Part shown: piece by piece, positions 10,251 through 19,900 of the stretch
How positions within the stretch are numbered: position 1 is the first letter of the stretch
Layout of the letters: every line of letters begins with the position of its first letter
Made by a program: the position numbers and the translations under genes
Assembly (NCBI GenBank): GCA_018136815.1
Contig: CM030934.1
Span: 6,840,573-6,904,572, forward strand
DNA from: Isochrysis galbana
Taxonomy: Eukaryota > Haptophyta > Isochrysidales > Isochrysidaceae
DNA: 64,000 nt
Reading direction: 5' to 3'
Notes under the pieces: model-generated
The model's database searches: none
What the model saw: the letters and a program-made list of their open reading frames with translations, nothing else
Told to the model about the DNA's origin: nothing

Positions 10251-10568
10251 GCTCGCCGTCCAGGTTGTTGTTGCTAGCGCGGGCGATCTGCCCATGGATA
10301 TATACTATTTGAGGTCCCTCTACCCAAGGACAAACGAACATGCACATGGCCTGCCCCAAATCACTGCCGAACCCCGGCCCGAGGTAGAGCACCTGGCACC
10401 TAGGCACCAAAATACTAAATAGGAGAGGCGGCGCTGCTCTGGTGCCCCCCTCCCTCTCGCACACTCTCTCCCCCCCCCTGTCCTTCGTCTCCTCCTACCT
10501 AAAACTTCAAAATATTCTTTTACCGCACTCGCTACTAATCTCTAATCTTATGATTGGTCGCCATACAA
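10251..10568. other. Stretch between two retroposon 5' ends
   Basis: No gene is evident. The pyrimidine-rich segment at 10440-10500 and the AT-rich stretch before 10569 hold no protein-like frame. Confidence 0.4.
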
Positions 10569-10586
10569 CTATCAGTAAACTGATAG
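10569..10586 (+). repeat. 5' terminal hairpin of MERA retroposon
   Basis: CTATCAGT-AA-ACTGATAG gives an 8-bp perfect stem, followed by GGTC and the ATG at 10591. Compared with the 10198 and 38110 copies, two stem positions differ and both partners changed. Confidence 0.8.
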
Positions 10587-10590
10587 GGTC

Positions 10591-11716
10591 ATGGAGCGCG
10601 CGCCGCCTCCCGCCCTCGCTGCCGCGGCCCTCGCCGCGATGGACGAAGCTTTCATGGACACGCCGCTGTCGCCGAAGCGACCGCGCCAGGACGACCCCCC
10701 CAGTCAGGTGGGCACAGGAGCTGACTTGCCACGCCCGCGCATCACCGCGAATACCACGAACAAGGCCGCCATGCTGGCAGCAGCCAGCATGCAGCACACC
10801 TTCATCACAACACACAGCCACACCAGCCACACCACACCAGTGGGACGCTTCCAAAAGGAAGGCCTCCGGGCCGGGACCCTACACAACCGCGGTACCGCCC
10901 TCGCGCTCCGGCGCGAGGGGCTGACCCGGCACCATCTAAGGCAGAACCCCAATGGGGGAATGCCGCATCAAACCAAAGTGATGGAAAAGAAGCAGACTGA
11001 GCCCCCCAACAAGGGGTGCAGGAGCAAAAAGGGAGACAATTCAGGAGGGATGCTCTACAGTGTCGCCGGAAGACAAGCAGACAAGCGCGCCTCGGACGCG
11101 CGCACGACACAAGCAACACAGGCCCAAGAGGCCCAACACAACGAACACCAGCACAAGAGAGGGCCTACACAAAGCACAAGCCACACGAAACCCTCGGGAG
11201 GGGGCGACAACACAGCGGAAACATTGGGCCATATGGACGATAGAGAGACGAGAACACACGTGAGGCTAACCCCACCTTCCGCCCCGGTCACACAGATGGC
11301 CCTTCTTGACGAAGACCTGGAGCCCGAGCCCGAGGAGGAGGCCGAATTTCCAGACTCTCACAAGATCATTATCACCTTTGCGGCGTACGAAAAGGGAAAA
11401 GGGACACAAGGCCAAAGACGAAGAGGTCCTCGGCGCGATTGTTGCGCACCTCAACAAGTTGGAGGGCGTAGACCTCGAGCCCGAATTTTTGTCCAAGAGC
11501 GCCTCCGGCCCCTGGGAGATACTCGTCACGGCGGATTGCGCCAATCAATTTCGCGAAGAATACAAGGATGTGGCGGACTTTCGCAAGGCAGGTATCCCCT
11601 GCCCGATCGCGGTCAAGCAAGTATCAAACACTGGTAGGACGATGCGTACAAATAGGTCGCCGCGTCAAGCTTCCGAATTTGTGCTTGTCGAACATGCGAT
11701 GACTACAGGCTCGTAG
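10591..11716 (+). pseudogene. LINE ORF1 (MERA family), frameshifted
   Basis: The frame starts MERAPPPALAAAALAAMDEA behind the hairpin and continues through a Gln/Thr/His-rich hydrophilic region. It shifts frame around 11400 and resumes as EKGHKAKDEEVLGAIVAHL, followed by the conserved segment LEGVDLEPEF...GPWEI...ADCANQF (about 11450-11560). That segment is shared with the minus-strand copy at 2810-2960. Within the coding DNA are two perfect 9-bp hairpins (10770-10791, 10898-10919). The C-terminus after about 11630 diverges, and the DNA there (11640-11690) instead resembles 21607-21660 behind the chromovirus pol. This suggests a nested insertion or recombination. It probably encodes the ORF1 protein of a non-LTR retrotransposon. 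Confidence 0.55.
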
Positions 11717-11949
11717 GCAGAGGGCCGTTCGATCGAGCCGGCAGCTGACGCGGCCGTAAAAGAGTCGTTGTTGGTTGCGGGCGGGAAAATGTCAGAGAGG
11801 TCATGGTAGGAGTAGTGGTCATTGTCTGCCATCGAGCGCTTCGAGCGAAGAGGTAGACGGAGGTTCTGAGGATTGCGACGCGCGGCGTCGGAGAGTAGAG
11901 ACGAGGCTAGCTAGTGAGCTAGTGGAAGAGAGAGAGAATGAGAATGAGA
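11717..11949. other. Retroelement debris
   Basis: No coding frame is visible. GAGAGAATGAGAATGAGAG simple repeat lies near 11928-11950. Retroelement sequence lies on both sides. Confidence 0.35.
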
Positions 11950-12795
11950 GCTTCTTAGGTCCAAGGTAGACACAAGGGGCTACAACGCGGGGACTCAAAA
12001 AGTTGCTGATCAACAGAGACACACAAACTAAACCAAACGGGGCGAAAACTAACCACACTTGGACGGACGACCGAACGTCGGCACCAAGGCAACTTAGCAG
12101 CGCACGGACATGCGACAGAGGGGACGGAACAACGAGGGCAAACCTCGCTGGGGGAGCTGCGACCGAGGTATAACAGAAGACGGACGACAATCGTGGAACG
12201 TTTGATGTCATCAAGCGAAAGTAGGAGAAGAGGCGGTATACCCATCAACGAGACCTTGAGAGTTAAAATAGCTCACGGCTAAAAGTAAAAGTCTGTCCTC
12301 GTATGGAATACGACAAACACTCGACGAGAAGTTCAAAGAAATCCCGCGGGCATCTAACAAAGCATTGGCTCACGGGAGACTGGAACGCCCCGAACCACGA
12401 CGCGGGAGGCACAACCACCGACGACGCGGAGATACGCAAAGAACTCCGCAAATACTACGTGTAGCTTTACCAGGAGAGGCAACACGTGAGAGATCGCGAT
12501 CTAGAGGCGGCACTGGAAGCACACCCCATGAACACGCGGGATAAAGACGCAATAGAAGGGAGAATTACAATGGAGGAAATGCTGGACGCCATAGCACAGA
12601 TAGGCAGCGGCAAGAGTGCGGGACCGGACGCGCTACCGGCGGAGTTCTACAAAAGCTTTATAGAACTAGTTAAACACGACTTCTTAAGAGTCTTAAACCA
12701 CGCGCTTGTACAGGGGCATCTGAACGTATCTATGAGAGAAGGGGACATAATGCTCTTGTATAAAAAGGGGGACACGAGGGACCCTAGGAACTATA
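11950..12795 (+). pseudogene. LINE ORF2 remnant: endonuclease C-terminus and start of RT
   Basis: Around 11985-12110 the translation GLKKLLINRDT...NHTWTDDRTS fits the end of an apurinic-like endonuclease, where TW precedes the SxxDY motif. From about 12390 the frame DDAEIRKELRKYYV, then a stop at 12462, then LYQERQHV leads into the RT N-terminus. The RT part holds GSGKSAGPDALPAEFYK and LLYKKGDTRDPRNY (about 12600-12795), the first conserved blocks of LINE reverse transcriptases. The RT is then cut by the N gap before the catalytic YxDD. The in-frame TAG and shifts show decay. It may be the ORF2 of the element whose ORF1 starts at 10591. Confidence 0.65.
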
Positions 12796-12895
12796 NNNNN
12801 NNNNNNNNNNNNNNNNNNNNNNNNNNNNNNNNNNNNNNNNNNNNNNNNNNNNNNNNNNNNNNNNNNNNNNNNNNNNNNNNNNNNNNNNNNNNNNN
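12796..12895. other. Assembly gap (100 N)
   Basis: Exactly 100 N suggests a gap of unknown size. LINE RT sequence on the left and chromovirus gag on the right are not contiguous biology. Confidence 0.99.
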
Positions 12896-13781
12896 CAATG
12901 CGATTAAATTTGCGGAGGTGCTCGCGGAGACTCGTTTCCGCGTAGAGAACCACGAGCTAGGTCGGTCGGCGCTCTCGTGCGTCAACCTCTGCCAACGGTA
13001 CCTCAGCCCTTACGAGCAGGCTCGGGTGAAGCGTCATCAATCCCGGCCCTCGACGAAGCAAACCGTGGCTAGCGTACGCACTAAAGCCTCAGGCGAGGCA
13101 AAGAACGAGACTTCCTCGTCCCAGAAGACCGCTTCGACCACGGACATGGTTGCCGCCGTGCAGGCGGCCGTCCAAGCTACCGTGGCGGAAGCTCTTCGCG
13201 GACAGGGACATTCGCCTGCTTCGAAGCCTGATTATCGGGCTGCTGCACCGCCGGCAAGTTACCACTCCAACTCACCGTTGCCGGCTATACTAACCGATCC
13301 ACCCGGTCGAAAGGGAGGCTCGTCTCGGCCGCCCAGCCGTCGCTGCGATCCGCCGGCGAACGGCCAAGGGCTACCGCCTGACCTGGGCGTATCCCGGTGG
13401 ACGCCCGAGCTTTGGAATCGGGCCCGAGCCCGCTTCTGGGCCGTAGCAGGCTATGCCAAGCACCCAAGGGTCTCGGCGGCGCTAGCAAAGTGCCGACCGG
13501 CCGATAATTCAATGGAAACTCCACGGACGGACGATATCAATAGGGGAATCACCGAATGGACGAACGAAAACGGCTGTGCCTTCTGCGCTTTCCGACCTCA
13601 CGCTCCTCCTGGCACTCCAGCCAGCGAAGCCTGGAAATATGGCACGGGAGACGGTGCTCACAACCCCGTCATCTGTCAGCCATATATTCGCTTTCTGTGT
13701 GAGGCTGGCTGCGGAGAGTGTGGATCGGACGAGCACATTCATAAGCTTCTTCGCTCGATGGTCCGGGTTAAGCCTCAGTAG
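12896..13781 (+). CDS. gag: Chromovirus copy 1 gag, C-terminal part
   Basis: The frame runs from the gap to TAG at 13779. It begins within a segment (FRVENHEL, ALSCVNLCQRYLSPYEQAR) shared almost word for word with copy 2 at 49860-49950. A Lys/Ser/Ala-rich linker follows. The last 80 residues are a conserved Cys/His-rich block: CAFC, then KYGTGDGAHNPVICQ, then C and CGEC. This is not the usual CX2CX4HX4C knuckle and may be a different zinc site for RNA packaging. The 5' LTR, leader and gag N-terminus are lost in the gap. The TAG is followed without further stops by the pol frame. Confidence 0.8.
13779..13781 (+). promoter_or_regulatory. Putative read-through UAG between gag and pol
   Basis: The gag frame and the 2494-residue pol frame are in the same phase. 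No other stop lies between TAG at 13779 and the first pol ATG at 13947. The context is CAG-TAG-GGG, then CC GGC GGG G. Copy 2 has the same arrangement at 50700 (CAG-TAG-G, then GCC GGC GGG G). Gammaretroviruses express pol by UAG suppression; the parallel is an inference. Confidence 0.6.
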
Positions 13782-13946
13782 GGGTCCGGCGGGGTCCCCG
13801 TCCTTCAAACCCTGGCGGAGAACATCGCGGGCGGTGGGCCCGAACGCCACCACCACCATCCCGATCCGATCCCTACGTCGCTTGGGGAGAAGAGCTGTCA
13901 ACGCGGCGATTCTCCCCCTGTCTCTAGCTCCATTCAGTCTTCGACG

Positions 13947-16900
13947 GTGGGAGCCGCCTCGCCGGCTGAAGCCCCCGCCGGACGGCTATCTCGGAAGCCG
14001 GAGTCGACACTTGACCCGGGCTCCTGGAAACAGGTTTGCCCCGGAGATAGTCGCGACCCGACTCTCCGAAATTCGTGTACGTCTACAAGTTCTTCTATTA
14101 CTCCGCACGCTATTAGGATGTTAGGGGCCGATTCTCGCTCGCTGCCCCTCTTGGAATCTATTTCTACGGATACTATGCTGTCATCGGTTCCTTCTAACTC
14201 TCCTAGGTCTTTCGACGCATCTTCATCCCTGGATTCACCCCCCGACGGCCCTGCCCAAGGGGGTGGGCTAGGTAGATTCGACGCGTCTTCGGTCTCTTCG
14301 TTTCGTAAACGAACAGTTGTGAAGCCCTCGAGGGCTGTCGACTCGGTATCATCTTCTGCTCTAGGTTCTATGGATAGGTCCGACGTGGCCGCTGCCGCGT
14401 ACGAAAACGTTGTTGCTGCTTTACCTGTTTCTGCTCTTTCCCGGCGGGACCCCTCTGGAGACCTCTCTCCCAAGGGCCATAGCCGGAGCCGCTCTGCGGA
14501 CGAATCGTCGTTGTCTACCGTAGGTTCTCGTGCTGTTGAGGCGGAGACTAGTGTCTCCTCTTCACCTCTCTCCCCGGTTCGTTATATTTCTCCGTCATCG
14601 TGTTCATTCTCTCGTCTCGAAGTTGCACCTGTTCTCGTTTCTGACCTGGTTCCCGACCCGGAAGGGTCGGCTTCCGGGGTCGATGAAGTTGAAGGTTCCA
14701 AGGGAGCTGCGGCTTTCCGCGCTCACGCCGTGGCCACTCCAGCCTCGGGAGACGCAGGGGCCGTCGATTACGATCCCACGTCGCGCACCACACGGACGCC
14801 GGCGTCTCCTCTTTCTCTCGGCTCTCCGGAGGATCCCCGTTCCAGGGATCGCCCGCCGGAGCCAACCCCCTTCATGTCTAGCCCACCGAAACTCGAGGGC
14901 GACGATCTCCTTCCCCTGAATTCCACTGCCGAGGCCATCCACCGGATCGCCGTGGTTGGTTGTTCCTCGGCCGCCAAGTCTACTGAAACTGCCCGCGCCC
15001 CTACGCGCGAGCTTCAAATGTTAGCCGCCTCCCGTGCCCGGGCTAGCGGTTCCTCCGTCATCTTGCCCCGCCATCTCGCCGAAGCTGCTCTAGCCTTGCG
15101 GCGGCCGGACGCGAGCACTCATGCATCGCCCTCTGCCGTGTTGCCGACGCATTTTGACGAGCTTTGCGCTGAGTTGGCAGCGATCCACGACGCCGTGACG
15201 TTCGACGCGGCCGAGGGGATTCCTCCACCCCGCGTTCTAGTCGTCGGTGAAGCTAGCGGGGTCGTGTCTTCGATGTTCCTACTTGCCGGAGCGCACGTCG
15301 CGACGTGCGATCTACGACCGTCGGAGATCGACTACATTCCCCACTTCTGCGGAGATGCTCTTCACATTCAAAATCTCGGTTGGGACCTCGTGGTCGCGCA
15401 TCCGCCGTGCACGTATTTGTCGGCGGTGAGTTGCCAGTGGCTCGATCGGGAACCGGGACGTCGCCAGGCTCTCGAATCCGCCGCTAGAGTCTTCCTCGCC
15501 ATGGCAAGCGCCGACGCGCCTTTCGTTGCCGTCGAAAATCCTCGAATGCACGCGGAAGCCTCTGCCTTAGTCGGGGGGTTGCGACCGCGGCAGTTTGTGC
15601 AGCCGTGGCAGCACGGCACGGGCCATCAAAAGGCAACTGGCCTGTACCTGACGGCTTCACTCCCGCCCCTGCAGCCTTCGAAGATTGTCGAGGGACGTCT
15701 ATCCGCGATGGCGGATCTATCGCCGTCGCCCCACCGTGGCGCCCTTCGCAGCCGCACCTATGTGGGCATTGCCGGTGCAATGGCGGCCCAGTGGATGCCA
15801 GTCTTGCGCCGTTATGCGCGCAAAGCCAAGGCGTCGCGTTCGCTCGACTTCACGGTGGACTGGGCAATTTCCCAAGCTGCTGCCAGCTTGAGAGAACGCC
15901 CTTCGCTCTGCTCGACCGGCTTCGAACTGGCTGAGCCGAGGACGGCTCTGGCTCGCTTCATGGAGGGGAGAGGCGAAGCAGCTTCTAGCTCTCACCTCAC
16001 GCCTCCCAGCGGTTCGCTAGTGTCTGATTCGGTTGTCGTGATCCCGGACGTAGGCCCCGTTGCCGATGCGTCTCGCCTGCTTCATCAGGAGGACTCGGAA
16101 ACTAACGTATCGCAAGACGGGACCGAGGCGAAAGGAGACCGCTTCACGCCGTGGGAGTGGCCCATAAAGGACCGCTCTACAACGCCAGGCCCTCCAAACA
16201 CGGTGAAGAAGCGCCGCAGCAAGTGGCAGGTCTTCGACCGTGATGTAATTTCGGGGGTCCATCGGTGGCGGGATGTCACGCCTTCCATCGCCCAAGAAAT
16301 CGCTGAGCAAGCGGCAGCTGCGGAGCCGTCGGAACCTCCCATCTTGTCTCGACTGGGCTCTCAAGGCATCAATGCACTATCTCCGAGCGCCTCCTTCACG
16401 GCTGGCGACGAAGGAGTGGCCGAACCGACCGGTTCGGTCGTAGCCGAAAGGCCACTTGAAAACGGGGATGTTGGGCTGGACTCGGGAGAAGATGATACGC
16501 CCGAGACTCCAGAACACCGGAGCATGCAGGCCCTCGAGACCAAGCCCTCCGACGCCGCCGACGGAGAAGGTACTCCACAGGCATTGTGTGGCGATGGGGC
16601 TGCCGCTAGGGGCCTCAGTGCGGCTGGTTTTTCCGAGTTGTCGAAGCTTCCGAAGACAGACTTGCAGAAGTCCCTGGAGAAGGAATGGTCACGCCAAATG
16701 GATCAACCTCGGCATCCGACGGACCGTCGAGGGCTAGGCTATGATGGCGTGCCTAACCCCTCTAGTTCGGCAAAGGCATCCCCATACTCTTCAATACCAT
16801 TCGTGCCGCAGACGGTAGCCGCCGCTATCGAGCGAGTGCCCCACGTCGATGAATCTTCTCCGTCCAGGCTAGCCTCCAATCCAACCACCCTGTCACCCGG

Positions 16901-19900
16901 AGCCGGAACCTCACTTCCGGTGGAATCTATCGCGGACACGCCGCCCCCGCTCTACCCTTGTCACTGCCTCTATGTCCGCGATCTCGTGGTCTGCCGTGCC
17001 GATGGCGACCGCGCAGCTCAAGGGTTCGTTCTCCCGGACGTTGCCCTCACGGTGAACAGCACCCTGGCTGACACTGGAGCGGGCCCGTCAGTAATCACCA
17101 CTGCCCTGCTTGATCGACTACCTGAAGACGCCTGCGTCGAACGCGTATCGGACGCTACCGTCCCCAACCTACATGGGCCGGACGGCCTTCCTCTCATCAC
17201 TAGGGGCCGGGCTAGCCTCGTCTTCTCCTTGTCCGGTCGCCTCTTCCGTCATTCGTTCGCGGTCATCGAAGGAAACCCGATGCTTCTGCTCGGGAACGAT
17301 TTTTTGGCCGCCCACTCCGCTACCATTTCTCTCGACGCCGCGAGCTCGGAAGGAAGCCTCCGCCTCCGTCCGGCCTCTGGCGATGCAGAAGACTCTTCAA
17401 GAGTCCTTTCCGAATGCGTAGTCAGAGTTTCCACGGCGCCGCCCCCAGTCGCGGACTCCGGCTTCGTCGGAGCTATCTCGATGTCACCCGGTCAGCCGCT
17501 GACTGTCGACTTTCTGGAGAGGTCGACGGGAACACGAGAGACCCCGGGCGGATCGGAGGGTGAGGCTGCTGCTGATGCTAGGCAGCCACTCTATACACCT
17601 CTCTTTGAGTCTGCCGACGAGTTTGCGGCCAAAGCTCCGGCGTCTACCTCGTCCGAATATCTTCTCTACACGGAGCAAGCGGTGACGATTCCTGCCTTCC
17701 ACCGCGCAACCATCTGGGTCAGGGTTCCGCTAGCTCTCCGAGATCATTCGGACTGCGCGATGCTAGTCGACCGCCTACCAAATCGCGAGGCTCTCGATTC
17801 GTCCTCTCTCGTAATGCCCACGGTGGTCACGCCCACGGACGATCACCGCATCGCGGTGACGATCGTCCACACCGGGGTCAATGCGCTGACCCTGCCGTCT
17901 CTGCATCCGATAGCTTCGCTCCAGGTGCGTTTCAAGTTGCACCGGGGCTGGACTCCGACTGGAAGCGAGGGGGATGGTGACCCTGTCACCGCGCTGAGCG
18001 AGGAGCAACGATCTCTACTCGACTCAGCCACCATCGATCCAGACCGGCTTCTTTCCGACGATCAACGAGAAGAAGTACGCCAACTCTTGGCCCGGCGCAT
18101 CAAAGCTTTCGCGTTGCACCCGGGGGCTCCAAACCATACGCACGTTCTCGAGGTGGAGTTGCCACTCAACCCCGGCGCTGTTCCTCACCGGCATGCTCCG
18201 TCTAGAGTGGGCCGCGCAGGCGAGCTCATCATAGAAGAGGAGGTAGCCAAGATGGAAGCCGCCGGCATTATTCGCAAGTCAAATTCGGCTTGGGCTTCCC
18301 GAGTAGTCCTGGTCAGCAAGAAAGATGGCTCCGTTCGATTCTGCGTGGACTACCGCGACACTAACGCCAAGCTACGCGTCGAGGATAGCCCTCTACCCCT
18401 CATTGTAGAGGCTATTGATAGGCTAGCGTCCGGCCAAGGGCCGCTCAGTTCTCTCTTTTTATGTACTCTCGATTTAGCCTCTGGTTTTTGGGGCATCCCG
18501 ATCAAAGAATCGCACAAACATATCACCGCTTTCACTACCCACCGCGGCAAATACGAGTTCAACTTTCTACCGTTCGGCATCCAATCAGGTCCCTCCTACA
18601 TGTGCCGCTTGATGGACATCGTTCTCGGTGCGCTAGCGTGGGAGATCTGCATGCCTTACCTCGATGATGTAGGCATCTGGTCAACGGGCGTGGGTCCTTC
18701 CGAAGAGGCCAGGGCACAGGCTTCGTTCGAGCAAATGCTTCACCGGCTAGACCTAGTTCTCGAGCGGCTAGAGTGGGCCGGCCTGACCTGCAAGATGTCC
18801 AAGTGTGTCTTCTTTGCCACCTCTACGGAGTACCTCGGTCACGTTGTCTCGAGGGAAGGTCTCAAGATGGACCCGAAGAAGGTCGCAGCTGTCGCCGACA
18901 TCGACCCGTCATCCATCAACTCCTTGGAAGCGGTTCGATCTTTCCTCGGCCTTTGCTCCTACTATCGTCGATTCATTCGCCAATTCGCCGCTAAGGCTGC
19001 TCCCCTCACTGCTCTCACGCGGAGGGGCTGCGACGTGGCAAAGGAGTCCCAGTCCGAGGAGTGTCGCCGAGCTATCCAAGAGCTCAAGACAGCGATCACT
19101 TCGGAGCCCGTCTTGACTCCACCCAGGGATGATCGGCCCTTCATCGTCAAGACCGATGGGGCTAGCAAGTTGGGTATCGCCGGCATCCTCTCGCAGCTAG
19201 GAGACGATAACCGTGAACGAGTCGTTGGGTACTACGCTCGCAGTCTCACCTCGGCCGAACGCCATTGGACGGTGACCGAGATTGAGCTCTTGGCTGCCCT
19301 GGAATCAATCCGAAATTGGCGACCCTACCTTTGGGGGCGTCGGTTCAAGTTAGTCGTTGACCACTCTGCGCTGCGATGGCTGCATACCATGAAGGATCAA
19401 GTAGCCGGTGGGCCAGCCTCTCGGCTGACTCGGTGGGCTCTCAAGTTGGCTGAGTACCGGTTCGATGTCGAACATAAACCAGGAGCTGTTCATCAAGATG
19501 CTGACGGGCTGTCCCGGCTAGCATCCCTGGAGCCGGAACACGAAGACGAACCACTCGCCGGCCCAGCGTCGTTAGCGGTACGTGAGCCTGGCTCAGAGTC
19601 TCTAGCCGAGCATGAACGGTCTCATCCGGTGGCTGCCATCACGCGCTCCGTAGCTACGGCGCGAGGGCTTCAAGCTTTGGACCGATCTCGTCGTCGAGCC
19701 TCCGATTCCGGGCCCGCCATCCAGTCCAGTTATTTGGCTCCGGGTACGCCGACTTCCGAAGAGATGAGAGCGGCCCTGGCGGAAGATCCGTTCGTAGAGC
19801 CACTCCTAGGCTCAGGAGAGACGGTCAATCACGAGCCATCAGGCCTAGGGTCGCCTCCGCCGGCCGCCGCCTCAGGCCCCATTGCCGAAGATGATTCGTG

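Noticed and set aside
15225-15815. Methyltransferase domain as bacterial or phage contamination
   Set aside because: It is in frame within a chromodomain-containing Ty3/gypsy polyprotein and recurs in two diverged copies.
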